From: Liolophura sinensis
Lineage: Eukaryota > Mollusca > Polyplacophora > Chitonida > Chitonidae
Length of the DNA stretch: 64,000 nt
Assembly (NCBI RefSeq): GCF_032854445.1
Contig: NC_088298.1
Span: 4,894,160 to 4,958,159, forward strand
Direction: 5' to 3'
Shown here: positions 32,690 through 46,849 of the stretch, one piece after another
How positions within the stretch are numbered: the stretch's first letter is position 1
How the letters are laid out: every line of letters begins with the position of its first letter
Notes under the pieces: generated by a model
The model's database searches: none
What the model was told of the DNA's origin: nothing
The model's input: the letters and a program-made list of their open reading frames with translations, nothing else
Position numbers and translations under genes: made by a program

Positions 32690-33715
32690 CCTATTCATGG
32701 TAAAATGTTGTCCCTAATCGTGTCACGGCGCATAACCATGTTAAAATGGTGTGCCTAATCGTATAAGAGCGCATAACGATGGAAAAATGGTGTGGCTTAT
32801 AGTGTAGCGCCGACTAACCATAGTAAAGTGCTATGCCTAATCGTGTAACGGCGCACGACTATGTTAAGATGTTGTCCCTAATCGAGTAACGGCGCCTAAC
32901 CATAATAAAATGCTATGCCTAATCGTGTATGACTATGCTAAAATGTTGTCTCTAATCGTGTAACGGCGCCTAACCATAGTAAAATGCTATGCCTAATCGT
33001 GTAACGGCGCATGACTATGTTAAGATGTTGTCCCTAATCGAGTAACGGCGCCTAACCATAGTAAAGTGCTATGCCTCATCGTGTAACGGCGCCTGACTAT
33101 GTTAAGATGTTGTCCCTAATCGAGTAACGGCGCCTAACCATAGTAAAATGCTATGCCTAATCGTGTAACGGCGCATGACTATGTTAAGATGTTGTCCCTA
33201 ATCGAGTAACGGCGCCTAATCATAGTAAAGTGCTATGCCACATCGTGTAACGGCGCATGACTATGTTAAGATGTTGTCCCTAATTGAGTAACGGCGCCTA
33301 ACCATGGTAATATACTGTGCGTAATCGTGTAACGGCCCCTAACGATAGTAAAATGCTATGCCTAATCGTGTAACGGCGCCTGATTATGTTAAGATCTTGT
33401 CCCTAATCGTGTAACGGCGCCTGACTGTGTTAAAATGTTGTCCCCAATCGTGTAACGGCATAGAAAATGCTATGCCTAATCGTGAAACGGCGTCTAACCA
33501 TAGTAAAATGTTGTCCCTAATCGTGAAACGGCGCCTAACCATGGTAAAATGCTGTGCGTAATCGTGTAATGGCGCCTAACCATAGTAAAATGCTATGCCT
33601 AATCGTGTTAAGATTTGTTAAGATGTTGTCCGTAATCGTGTAACGGCGCCTGGCTATGCTAAAATGTTGTCCCCAATCGTATAACAGCGCATAACGATGG
33701 TTAAATGCCGTGTTT
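32690..33715. repeat. 41-bp tandem array arranged as 82-bp dimers
   Basis: About 25 copies. Two alternating subtypes, one with AGTAAAATGCTATGCC and one with GTTAAGATGTTGTCCC, are both followed by TAATCG(T/A)GTAACGGCGC. Spacing is exactly 41 bases in the regular part (for example 32830, 32871, 32912). The GTAACGGCGCC core is the most conserved element. Some units are truncated. Confidence 0.95.
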
Positions 33716-33722
33716 GATCGTC

Positions 33723-33762
33723 TTTGATTGGATAAAGTTCTTGAGAACTTTATCCAATCAAA
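33723..33762. repeat. perfect 19-bp inverted repeat at array end
   Basis: TTTGATTGGATAAAGTTCT and its exact complement are separated by two bases (TG). Outside, CGTGTTTGAT at 33709-33718 pairs with ATCAAACACG at the right after skipping a 10-base insertion. This marks the right edge of the 41-bp array. Confidence 0.9.
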
Positions 33763-33764
33763 CA

Positions 33765-36700
33765 CGTTGCTGTCAGACCGCGCAGCCTTATCAGCATGCA
33801 GTTGCTAAATAACAAATATCAGTCAGTGAAAAAATTCATTGGGGATGCCGAAGGTTTATGGGAATGAGAAGACGGCATCTCGTCGGAAAAGGCTTAGAAT
33901 TAATTAAATCTTTTTTAATTAATTTTTTTCTCTGAATTTATTACAACTGAAGAGTTTAAACTTTGCCCTTTACCTTTCTCGCATAAAAGGGATGTTTTTT
34001 TCTATTTTCTTTTATAAAATACCGTAAAATTATTGAATTTTACGTCGGTCGAATGCCTAGATCAGCCTCAGTGGTGCTTAGATTTATTTCCATTTGTGTC
34101 AGAATTGAGCAAGACTCCAGCTGTACAATAACCTTCTTGTAATTGTGTAAACATTTAATAGCGGTCAAAATTACCGTACCAACACAACCCCTCCGGAGGC
34201 TGAGCGAGGAATAACCCGGCCGTGCATCTGCAGGCTACTCGTATGTCCAATTTCCGAGAAAGATATTTATCATTTGGTCCTTCATCGTCGAAGTCCACAA
34301 CATTATTCCGCCATAGGCTACTGCTTAGACTATTATACGGGAAATATCTTCGACTTCAGAGAGCTAGAGTAAACGTGACATCACCTTGCTGTCGATAATG
34401 GAGATGCTCTGAAGCTTTAACAAGGCGAAGTTTTACTAAACTTTTACTGGGTTGAAAAAAATCTAAGAAAATATTTAATGCTTGTTTAAGATACTTTGAA
34501 TGGTAGTCTTTCAGTGGACATATACATCAGTAAGGTGATGTCTTTCACTTTAAACAATGTATCTTGGAAAGCCTTCAAGAAAATAAACGTTATTATTTGC
34601 CTCAGTTTTTAGGACAAGGATGAAAAAGTCAATTGCAGTTCGAATTCGCGATCATCAAACCATCAAACACCTAACAATATTTCGTGAATATTTTTTATGA
34701 ATCTAGCTAAGGATGCAGGTTACCGGCACACTGACAAAAAAGGTTTACAGTAACCTGTCCCAAAACTTGACATTTGACCATGCAAAAATCCAGAATTCTT
34801 ACACAAGTGAAAAAATTCCTGAACACATCATTAAACTCCAAACAATCCAATTTTCCGTAAATTCAGAAATTGCCGAATAGCTGCTGGTATGGCCTCTGTC
34901 TAAAGGAGTTTTGATTAATCATATGTTACGCAAATGATTACAGTGTGTACGCAGGCATCAGCACAAATCTTGCAGGGCTATTTCCAGAGGTAAATGACTT
35001 GCGTAACATTTCATATATTTATTTCGTCCCAACCCCAATACGTAGGATACGGCTGAAATGCTACAAGCGTGGCTCCAAACCATGTCCAACATCCTAAACG
35101 TTCAATATAGCGTTGTTTACAAAAAGAAATATGTCATGTATTTATGCACAGCCGGTTTTGCTGAAGACGACAAGACGGCCGTGCTTTTAAAATTTAAATG
35201 AACTTTGGAAATGTTAAAGGAGCTTTGAGAGCATGGGATATTCAATGTACTTTATCTAACTGTACAAGAAAGAGAAGTCTTTACCATAAATAACGCTTGT
35301 TACACTCTGAAGATAATCTGTTATATTGACAGAATCCTAATCTTTTCTTATTGATGACAGGACAGGTTATGTTATTGTTACTAACTACCGTATTATACAT
35401 AGACATTATTTTCTGTAAGATCCACCTAATGTTTTTGGTTGGTGTCACGAGGTATTGTGTTGTCTATAACATTTTTTGCATTATTTGCATTATTTTAATG
35501 TTAAATATTAAATTTGATGACACATTATTCTGAGAATTTCTAAACAAATGACGTATAATAAATTGCAATTAACATCACTGCATTTTTTTACCAAGTCCTG
35601 CTTAAGCCATGGTGCTATGGGGCGTGTAATTTGCTACTATTTATGCTTTTGCGTGAACAGTTAGAATAAAACCCTGAGATAAACTGACAGGAAGCCGTGT
35701 TTCACAGGCATGTGACCATTTGCCAGCTACTACAGTGTTGTCGATGCTTTGGTTTTTCTCTCTGTGCTGTACGTCTTTAATTATATAGCATCACTCCAAA
35801 AAAAAACACCAAAAAAAAAAAACCCAATAGTATTATGTCAAATTTAATGGATTAGTTTTTTTTAGAGTGTTTTCACCAATGCTCAGTTATCAAAAATTTC
35901 TTTCATTTTCGAAGCCTTGGTGTTCTGACACTATTACTGGAATTCGTGTTCATTCAGAACCTAGCATTCAAATTTTCTACCTGATGCATGTGTACTAAAC
36001 ATTTATGAATAACAACATACCGGACGACAAGAAGAATAGCCCTGGGGGTGGTAGTGAGGGAGTCTTAATGGTGTTATCAAGAGACAACGTGGGAGAGTCT
36101 TTCGCTTCATTGAGCACTCAAACAGTCAAGGCTGGAAATCGCTAAGTTTTCTCTGGATATAATGACAGTAATGGGCATTTTGTTTGTCACGGTTATTTGT
36201 TCCGTGGTCGGAGCTTAATCATCTCCGCATGCAGAAGAGTTCTTCTTCTGGGCAAACTCGGAGAAGGACTTCCGGATTAACACCCGAGGAACGGCAAGGT
36301 TTAATGAAAAATCGCATTGTAATATCCGACCAAATAAAGATCTCTGCATGGATGGATCTCTGTGTTCACAGCTGCTCGTTCTACATTGGTCACTTGAGAT
36401 TTTACTAATTAATTAAGCTCTTGCAGTTCTGATAGAAGTCTTGATTTCAGCGAATGTTGTCCCTTCGCAGACTACATAGTTATAATGAACTTTAAACTTT
36501 GTTTGGACTCTATTAGCTGTGACAGTCAGCTCTGTTAATCACCTGCCTCCGGGGTCACGAAGAGATCGTACACCGAAGTCGAAATTTTAATCATTATATT
36601 GGGTATGTTCCTTTACGATGTTTGGCTGAAATTTGTTGTACGATAACTTACCCAGAATTTACCTTGTCAAGGAATATTTTGACCTAGTTACTTCAGAAAT

Positions 36701-37160
36701 GATAATTGAAAAGTGATTTTAAATTTTCATTTAAGTCTAAGATTGCTTTGTGATCCCGGGGCCATGTATTTCGGCCCGTCGGTCGATCACAATTTTGTAA
36801 TCCTAATGTATGTTTTTAACTTGGATCATTTACTTAACAGCGGATTGTGTGTAACACGACGTGGGCTTTTTGTGGGATGTCACGGCTAATTGTGAATTTG
36901 CACGTCTTTCTTTAAAGGGATAGAGAATCACTGATGATTGGCTGATAGTGAAGATAGGATTTCTTAGGTTAAATCCTGTAGCCTAGAGCACGCTTGAATA
37001 AATGTGTCATAACTAAAATTGGTGCTAATGTTGTGTTTCATCAGATTGCGTTTGGGATAAGTCGTCCGTTAATTCGTACGTCAATTCGTTCGTCCATTAG
37101 TCCGAGAATTTAAATTATAAAAATACTTTGGTTTCCATTAACAGCGCGGTTCTTTACGAA
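33765..37160. other. 3.4 kb without a recognisable gene
   Basis: Looks single-copy. An open frame at 36184-36408 includes a hydrophilic RRTSGLTPEERQGLMKNR stretch, the only part with coding-like composition; it has no clear donor. An A-rich block lies at 35797-35825. Confidence 0.4.
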
Positions 37161-37164
37161 CGCG

Positions 37165-40100
37165 TTAACGACAGTTATGACAAAGTCTGACCAATATCAC
37201 CAGCTATGAACGACCAATCCCTCAATGACAGTAATGACAAAATCTCACCAATGTCACCAGCTATGGACGATCAGTCCCACAACGACAGTAATGGCAAAAT
37301 ACCAATGCCAACAGCTATAGACGACCAGCCCCACCACGACAGTAATGACAAAATCTGACCAATGTCACCAGCTATGGAGGATCAGTCCCACAACGACAGT
37401 GATAACAAAATCTGACCAATGTCACCAGCTATGAACGACCAATCCCTTGACCACAGTAATGGCAAAATACAAATGCCACCAGCTATGGACAATCAGTCCC
37501 ACAACGACAGTAATGACAAAATCTGACCAATGTCACCAGCTATGAACGACCAATCCCTCGACCATAGTAATGGCAAAATACCAATGCCAACAGATATAGA
37601 CGATCAGTCCCACAACGACAGTGATGACGAAACGGCCAATCCCTCGACCATAGTAACGACAAAATACCAATGCCAACAGCTATAGACGATCAGTCTCACA
37701 ACGACAGTGATAACAAAATCTGACCAATGTCACCAGCTATGAACGACCAATCCCTTGACTACAGTAATGGCAAAATACAAATGCCACCAGCTATGGACAA
37801 TCAGTCCCACAACGACAGTAATGACAAAATCTGACCAATGTCACCAGCTATGAACGACCAATCCCTCGACCATAGTAATGGCAAAATACCAATGCCAACA
37901 GATATAGACGATCAGTCCCACAACGACAGTGATGACGAAACGGCCAATCCCTCGACCATAGTAACGACAAAATACCAATGCCAACAGCTATAGACGATCA
38001 GTCTCACAACGACAGTAATGACAAAATCTGACAAATGCCACCAGCTATGAATGACCAACCCCGCAACGACAGTAATGACAAAATCAGACAAATGCCACCA
38101 GCTATGAACGACCAATCCCACAACGACAGTGATGACAAAATCAGACAAATGCCACCAGCTATGAATGACCAATCCCTCAACGACAGTAATGACAAAATCT
38201 CACCAATATCACAAGCTATGAACGACCAATCCCTCAACGACAGTTATGACAAAATCTGACCAGTGTCACCAGCTATGAATGACCAATCCCTCAACGACAG
38301 TTATGACAAAATCTGACCAGTGTCACCAGCTATGAACGACCAATCCCTCAACGACAGTAATGGCAAAACCTCACAAATGTCACCAGCTATGAACGACCAG
38401 CCCCTCAACGACAGTAATGACAAAATCTCACCAGTGTCACCAGCTATGAACGACCAATCCCTGATAGACAGAAATGGCAAAATACCCATGGCACCAACTA
38501 TGGAAAATCAGTCCCACAACGACAGTAATGACAAAGTCTAATCAATGTCACTAGCTATGAATGAACAATCCCTCAACGACAGTAATGGCAAAACCTCACA
38601 AATGTCACCAGCTATGAACGACCAGCCCCTCAACGACAGTAATGACAAAATCTGACCAGTGTCACCAGCTATGAACGACCAATCCCTGATAGACAGAAAT
38701 GGCAAAATACCCATGGCACCAACTATGGAAGATCAGTCCCACAACGACAGTAATGACAAAATCTAATCAATGTCACCAGCTATGAATGACCAATCCCACA
38801 ACGACAGTAATGGCAAAATCTCACAAATGTCACCAGCTATGAACGACCAGCCCCTCAACGACAGGAATGACAAAATCTGACCAGTGTCACCAGCTATGAA
38901 CAACCAATCCCTGATAGACAGAAATGGCAAAATCTCACCAATGGCACCAGATATGAACGACCAATCCCTCAACGACAGTAATGACAAAATCTGACCAGTG
39001 TCACCAGCTATGAACGACCAATCCCTCAAAGACAGAAATGGCAAAATCTCACCAATGGCTCCAGATATGAACGACCAGCCCCTCAACGACAGTAATGACA
39101 AAATCTGACCAATGTCACCAGCTATGAACGACCAATCCCTCAACGACTGTAATGACAAAATCTGAACAGTTTCGCCGGCTATGAACGACCAATCCCTCAA
39201 CGACAGTAATGGCAAAACCTCACAAATGTCACCAGCTATGAACGACCAGCCCCTCAACGACAGTAATGACAAAATCTGACCAGTGTCACCAGCTATGAAC
39301 GACCAATCCCTGATAGACAGAAATGGCAAAATACCCATGGCACCAGCTATGGAAGATCAGTCCCACAACGACAGTAATGACAAAGTCTAATCAATGTCAC
39401 TAGCTATGAATGACCAATCCCACAACGACAGTAATGGCAAAATCTCACAAATGTCACCAGCTATGAACGACCAGCCCCTCAACGACAGTAATGACAAAAT
39501 CTGACCAGTGTCACCAGCTATGAACGACCAATCCCTGATAGACAGAAATGGCAAAATACCCATGGCACCAGCTATGGAAGATCAGTCCCACAACGACAGT
39601 AATGACAAAGTCTAATCAATGTCACTAGCTATGAATGACCAATCCCACAACGACAGTAATGGCAAAATCTCACAAATGTCACCAGCTATGAACGACCAGC
39701 CCCTCAACGACAGCAATGACAAAATCTCACCAGTGTCATCAGCTATGAACAACCAATCCCTGATAGACAGAAAATGGCAAAATACCCATGGCACCAACTA
39801 TGGAAAATCAGTCCCACAACGACAGTAATGACAAAATCTCACCAGTGTCACCAGCTATGAACTACCAATCCCTGATAGACAGAAATGGCAAAATACCCAT
39901 GGCACCAACTATGGAAAATCAGTCCCACAACGACAGTAATGACAAAGTCCTAATCAATGTCACTAGCTATGAATGAACAATCCCTCAACGACAGTAATGG
40001 CAAAATCTCACAAATGTCACCAGCTATGAACGACCAGCCCCTCAACGACAGTAATGACAAAATCTGACCAGTGTCACCAGCTATGAACAACCAATCCCTG

Positions 40101-43100
40101 ATAGACAGAAATGGCAAAATCTCACCAATGGCACCAGATATGAACGACCAATCCCTCAACGACAGTAATGACAAAATCTGACCAGTGTCACCAGCTATGA
40201 ACGACCAATCCCTCAAAGACAGAAATGGCAAAATCTCACCAATGGCTCCAGATATGAACGACCAGCCCCTCAACGACAGTAATGACAAAATCTGACCAGT
40301 GTCACCAGCTATGAACGACCAATCCCTCAACGACTGTAATGACAAAATCAGACAAATGTCACCAGCTATGAACGATCAATCCCACAACGACACTAACGAC
40401 AAAATACCAATGCCAACAGCTATAGACGATCAGTCTCACAACGTTAGTAATGACAAAATCTGACCAATGCCACCAGCTATGAACGATCAGTCCCTCGACC
40501 ACAGTAATGGCAAAATACCAATGCCAACAGCTATAGACGATCAGTCTCACAACGTTAGTAATGACAAAATCTGACCAATGTCACCAGCTATGAACGACCA
40601 ATCCCTTGACCACAGTAATGGCAAAATACCAATGCCACCAGCTATGGACGATCAGTCCCACAACGACAGCGATGACAAAATCAGACAAATGTCACCAGCT
40701 ATGAACGACCAACCCCACAACGACATTAATGACGAAATCTTACCAATGTCACCAGCCATGGACGACCAATCCCTCAATGACAATAATGACAAAATCTGGC
40801 CAGTGTCACCAGCTATGAATGACCAATCCCACAACGACAGTAATGACAAAATCTGACCAATGTCACCAGCTATGAACGACCAATCCCACAACGACAGTTA
40901 TGACAAAATTTGACCAATATCACAAGCTATGAACGACCAGCCCCTCAACGACAGTAATGACAAAATCTGGCCAGTGTCACCAGCTAGTGACGACCAATCC
41001 CACAACGACAGTAATGACAAAATCAGACAAATGTCACCAGCTATGAACGACCAATCCCTCAATGACAGTTATGACAAAATCTGACCAGTGTCACCAGCTA
41101 TGAATGACCAATCCCTCAACGACAGAAATGGCAAAACCTCACAAATGTCACCAGCTATGAACGACCAGCCCCTCAACGACAGTAATGACAAAATCTGACC
41201 AGTGTCACCAGCTATGAACGACCAATCCCTGATAGACAGAAATGGCAAAATACCCATGGCACCAGCTATGGAAAATCAGTCCCCAACGACAGTAATGACA
41301 AAGTCTAATCAATGTCACTAGCTATGAATGAACAATCCCTCAACGACAGTAATGGCAAAACCTCACAAATGTCACCAGCTTTGAACGACCAGCCCCTCAA
41401 CGACAGTAATGACAAAATCTGACCAGTGTCACCAGCTATGAACGACCAATCCCTGATAGACAGAAATGGCAAAATACCCATGGCACCAACTATGGAAAAT
41501 CAGTCCCACAACGACAGTAATGACAAAATCTAATCAATGTCACTAGCTATGAATGAACAATCCCTCAACGACAGTAATGGCAAAATCTCACAAATGTCAC
41601 CAGCTATGAACGACCAGCCCCTCAACAACAGTAATGACAAAATCTGACCAGTGTCACCAGCTATGAACAACCAATCCCTGATAGACAGAAATGGCAAAAT
41701 CTCACCAATGGCACCAGATATGAACGACCAATCCCTCAACGACAGTAATGACAAACTCTGACCAGTGTCACCAGCTATGAACGACCAATCCCTCAACGAC
41801 TGTAATGACAAAATCAGACAAATGTCACCAGCTATGAACGATCAGTCCCACAACGACACTAACGACAAAATACCAATGCCAACAGCTATAGACGATCAGT
41901 CTCACAACGTTAGTAATGACAAAATCTGACCAATGCCACCAGCTATGAACGATCAGTCCCTCGACCACAGTAATGGCAAAATACCAATGCCAACAGCTAT
42001 AGACGATCAGTCTCACAACGTTAGTAATGACAAAATCTGACCAATGTCACCAGCTATGAACGACCAATCCCTTGACCACAGTAATGGCAAAATACAAATG
42101 CCACCAGCTATGGACGATCAGTCCCACAACGACAGCGATGACAAAATCAGACAAATGTCACCAGCTATGAATGACCAACCCCACAACGACATTAATGACG
42201 AAATCTTACCAATGTCACCAGCCATGGACGACCAATCCCTCAGTGACAATAATGACAAAATCTGGCCAGTGTCACCAGCTATGAATGACCAATCCCACAA
42301 CGACAGTAATGACAAAATCTGACCAATGTCACCAGCTATGAACGACCAATCCCACAACGACAGTTATGACAAAATTTGACCAATATCACAAGCTATGAAC
42401 GACCAGCCCCTCAACGACAGTAATGACAAAATCTGGCCAGTGTCACCAGCTAGTGACGACCAATCCCACAACGACAGTAATGACAAAATCAGACAAATGT
42501 CACCAGCTATGAACGACCAATCCCTCAATGACAGTTATGACAAAATCTGACCAGTGTCACCAGCTATGAACGACCAATCACTCAACGACAGTAATGGCAA
42601 AACCTCACAAATGTCACCAGCTATGAACGACCAGCCCCTCAACGACAGTAATGACAAAATCTGACCAGTGTCACCAGCTATGAACGACCAATCCCTGATA
42701 GACAGAAATGGCAAAATACCCATGGCACCAACTATGGAAAATCAGTCCCCAACGACAGTAATGACAAAATCTAATCAATGTCACCAGCTATGAATGACCA
42801 ATCCCACAACGACAGTAATGGCAAAATCTCACAAATGTCACCAGCTATGAACGACCAGCCCCTCAACGACAGTAATGACAAAATCTCACCAGTGTCATCA
42901 GCTATGAACTACCAATCCCTGATAGACAGAAATGGCAAAATACCCATGGCACCAACTATGGAAAATCAGTCCCCAACGACAGTAATGACAAAGTCTAATC
43001 AATGTCACTAGCTATGAATGAACAATCCCTCAACGACAGTAATGGCAAAATCTCACAAATGTCACCAGCTATGAACGACCAGCCCCTCAACGACAGTAAT

Positions 43101-45225
43101 GACAAAATCTGACCAGTGTCACCAGCTATGAACAACCAATCCCTGATAGACAGAAATGGCAAAATCTCACCAATGGCACCAGATATGAACGACCAATCCC
43201 TCAACGACAGTAATGACAAAATCTGACCAGTGTCACCAGCTATGAACGACCAATCCCTCAAAGACAGAAATGGCAAAATCTCACCAATGGCTCCAGATAT
43301 GAACGACCAGCCCCTCAACGACAGTAATGACAAAATCTGACCAGTGTCACCAGCTATGAACGACCAATCCCTCAACGACTGTAATGACAAAATCAGACAA
43401 ATGTCACCAGCTATGAACGATCAGTCCCACAAGGACAGTAACGACAAAATACCAATGCCAACAGCTATAGACGATCAGTCTCACAACGTTAGTAATGACA
43501 AAATCTGACCAATGCCACCAGCTATGAACGATCAGTCCCTCGACCACAGTAATGGCAAAATACCAATGCCAACAGCTATAGACGATCAGTCTCACAACGT
43601 TAGTAATGACAAAATCTGATCAATGTCACCAGCTATGAACGACCAATCCATTGACCACAGTAATGGCAAAATACAAATGCCACCAGCTATGGACGATCAG
43701 TCCCTCAACGACAGTAATGACAAAATCTAATCAATGTCACTAGCTATGAATGACCAATCCCTCAACGACAGTAATGGCAAAATCTCACCAATGGCACCAG
43801 ATATGAACGATCAGTCCCTCAATGACAGTAATGACAAAATCTGACCAGTGTCACCAGCTATGAACGACCAATCCCTGATAGACAGAAATGGCAAAATCTC
43901 ACCAATGGCACCAGATATGAACGATCAGTCCCTCAACGACAGTAATGACAAAATCTGACCAATGTCACCAGATATGAACGACCAATCCCTGATAGACAGA
44001 AATGGCAAAATCTCACCAATGGCTCCAGATATGAACGACCAGCCCCTCAACGACAGTAATGACAAAATCTGACCAATGTCATTAGATATGAGCGACCAAT
44101 CCCTCAACGACAGTTATGACAAAATCTGAACAGTTTCACCGGCTATGAACGACCAATCCCTCAACGACAGTAATGGCAAAATCTCACCAATGGCACTAGA
44201 TATGAACGACCAGTCCCTCAACGACAGTAATGACAAAATCTGACCAGTGTCACCAGCTATGAACGACCAATCCCTCAACGACAGTAATGACAAAATCAGA
44301 CAAATGTCACCAGCTATGAACGACCAATCCCTCAACGTCAATAATGACAAAATCTGACCAGTGTCACCAGCTATGAACGACCAGTCCCTCAACGACAGTA
44401 ATGACAAAATACCATTGCCACTAGCTAGAGACGACCAGCCCCACAACGGCAGTAATGACAAAATCTCACAAATGTCACCAGCTATGAATGACCAGTCCCA
44501 CAACGACAGTAATGACAAAAATCTCACCATTGTCACCAGGTATGAACGACCAATCCCTCAACGTCAATAATGACAAAATCTGACCAGTGTCACCAGCTAT
44601 GAACGACCAGCCCCTCAACGTCAATAATGACAAAATCTGACCAGTGTCACCAGCTATGAACGACCAATCCCTCAACGTCAATAATGACAAAATCTGACCA
44701 GTGTCACCAGCTATGAACGACCAGTCCCTCAACGACAGTAATGACAAAATCTGACCAGTGTCACCAGCTATGAACGACCAATCCCTCAACGACAGTGATG
44801 GCAAAATACCAATGCCACCAGCTATAGACGATCAGTCCCTTAACAACAGAAATGGCAAAATCTGACCAGTGTCACCAGCTATGATCAACAAATCCCTCAA
44901 CGACAGTAATGGCAAAATCTCACCAATGTCACCAGCTATGAACGACAAATCCCTCAACGACAGTGGTGACAAAATACCAATGTCACCAGCTAAATACGAC
45001 CAATCCCACAACGACAGTAATGACAAAATCTGACTAGTGTCACGAGCTGTGAATTACCAGTCCCACAACGACAGTAATGACAAAATCTGGCCAGTGACAC
45101 CAGCTATGAACGACCAATCCCTCAACGACAGTAATGACAAAATCTGGGCAGTGTCACCAGCTATGAACGACCAATCCCTCAACGACAGTAACGAAAAAAT
45201 CTGAACAATGTCACCAGCTATTGTT
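37165..45225. repeat. 57-bp satellite array, ~140 copies with higher-order repeats
   Basis: Unit of 57 bases: (A/G)TGTCACCAGCTATGAACGACC, then AATCCCTCAACGACAG, then TAATGACAAAATCT(G/C)ACC. Subtypes differ in ordered fashion (CTCAACGAC, CACAACGAC, CTTGACCAC, CTGATAGAC; ACCAATGCC, CACAAATG). Order is copied in blocks: 37441-37715 recurs 308 bases later; 40359-41257 recurs at +1466; 41825-42016 recurs at +1579; and 39950-40345 recurs at +3045, the sum of the last two. One + frame encodes 19-residue repeats ending DSNDKI that are cut by TGA in many units; the minus strand is open for up to 191 codons. No promoter or splice context supports a gene. Confidence 0.97.
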
Positions 45226-45870
45226 TTTTGCTTTTCCGATCATTTTGGTTTAAACAGTTTTTGTGGATATAAATTGACTTTAACCAGATCAATATGAAAT
45301 GTATGTTGAATGTTTAAACCTACACTGGGGTTTTTGTCCTCACTAATGCGAAAAACGTACACTCCATCCAGACTTGTAAATAAAAGTGTAACCATTACCG
45401 TTGTCATGGAAACCTAGATCATTATGAAAACCTAGAGAACATAAACTCTGGCTAAAAAAAACTAAAAAAAAACTATTAAAAAAACACCAGAAAAAAAAAT
45501 TGTGACAGCAGAAAACCCTTAATTTCGTGTAAAATTACTATGATTTGGCATCCCTATACGTACCCGGATGGAAACACGCAATGCTGTATAACCAATAGCG
45601 ATATGTGTTACAACTTCGACATTCCGCTATGTAGGCAAACTCTCATGGAGTATCTCAGCCACGAGAGTTACAATGCGAAACAAAATAAAAGCGATGTCTT
45701 CCTTTACGATAACTGTCACTGATATTTCTGAACTATACGGTTTTTAGCGTGGTTCCTTGCCTCCCAACAGCTCCATTGCTACATAGATGGCAATTACCAG
45801 ATTGAAAATTTCGTCGAGATGAAAAAAATTGCATGAGGAGTTAACACGAAAATGTGAGCTTGTCTGGGAT
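45226..45870. other. flank of the satellite, small open frame
   Basis: An ATG frame at 45540-45722 encodes 60 residues with five cysteines (one CC pair) and aromatic residues. It has no signal peptide and no recognised family. A-rich runs lie at 45455-45500. Little else is visible. Confidence 0.35.
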
Positions 45871-45872
45871 AT

Positions 45873-46065
45873 TTATTGATTTGTTTGACTGGTGTTTATA
45901 TTCTGTTACACAGTAATAGAATGTTTCATTTATTTTTTGGATGTTTTAAGCCGTATTCAAGAATATTTCACTTATACGACGGCTAGCGTTGTGGTTGGAG
46001 GAAACCGGGACGAGCTCAGGGGTAAACAGAGACCATCCGAATGTTCTTCTGTGGGAGATGTACAC
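45873..46065 (-). mobile_element. SINE group A, reverse, truncated
   Basis: TTTATTTTTTGGATGTTTTAAGCCGTATTCAAGAATATTTCACTTATACGACGGC, then GTTGTGGTTGGAGGAAACCGGGACGAGCTC. A second partial start (TTTATTGATTTGTTTGACTGGTGTTTATA) at 45873 suggests tail duplication or two insertions. Confidence 0.75.
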
Positions 46066-46299
46066 GTACACTATGAACAACTATCAACTTTTCGATGAAA
46101 GCACCGATTTTATTTCAAGAAATCTCGCGTAAAATACCCTTCTTCTGGATTGCGACACCTGGCCCCAGTTTCACAAAGCGGTGTACGACATTTTTTAACG
46201 TACATTTTTCACACATGTACATCGCACATGGACGACATCTTTGGGCAACTGGACCCTGATCTCGTTTCGCTTAGTACCCCAAGTGGCTAATTTCTGTCC

Positions 46300-46660
46300 A
46301 TTGTAGCAGGCCAGACCCAATGCCAACAAACAGTGGCAAAGGACATTACCTGTGGGAGGGACAAATACACACGTTCAGCTGGACAGTCAACGTGACTTCA
46401 CGCTGGCAGCATGGATGAACATCCAAAGCTACCCTCGCACCTTCGCATCTAATGATTGCGCTGATCAGCTAAACACTCTTAAGAAAACATTAGAAATCAC
46501 ACGAATACATATATGTATATACCTGTGCCATACTTTAACATTTTTATATCTCACATAGGTGGCTAGCTACGAGCTGCGGCGACTGTGAAACTATGCATAC
46601 GTCTGTGGTCGATTTACGGAGATTCCCACATTCCTTCTCTCAAGGTATTGTCTTAACTTG
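46300..46660 (+). pseudogene. triplicated segment copy 1, possible LamG-type exon
   Basis: After a plausible acceptor (CCATTGTAGCAG|G at 46309) a frame runs open to 46556. It contains LPVGGTNTHVQLDSQRDFTL and AAWMNIQSYPRTF. The pattern (a VQL strand, D-F-T-L-A-A-W) recalls the start of LamG/concanavalin A-like jelly-roll domains. No clear donor follows. Copies 2 and 3 of the segment have frame breaks, so this is either one real exon with decayed duplicates or a decayed exon throughout. Confidence 0.35.
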
Positions 46661-46849
46661 AGCCCAGGTGTCATTGCTCGAATAACCGCATCTATAATCT
46701 CTCTCTCTCGTTATATCCACGCTGTACACCATTGGCAATCTGATGCCCAAGACTAGAGAAATTCAGTTTGAATCTGTCCAGTCTGTCCAGAAATTTTGAA
46801 CTCACGCTTCACAGTTGTAATGTCACTCACACATTTAACTCAATGTCAC

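Noticed and set aside
32690-33715. CRISPR-like array
   Set aside because: The units are contiguous without unique spacers, and this is animal DNA; it is an ordinary minisatellite.
38763-39338. 191-codon minus-strand open frame
   Set aside because: It is a by-product of the 57-bp satellite; no promoter, splice site or start context, and similar frames break in other blocks.
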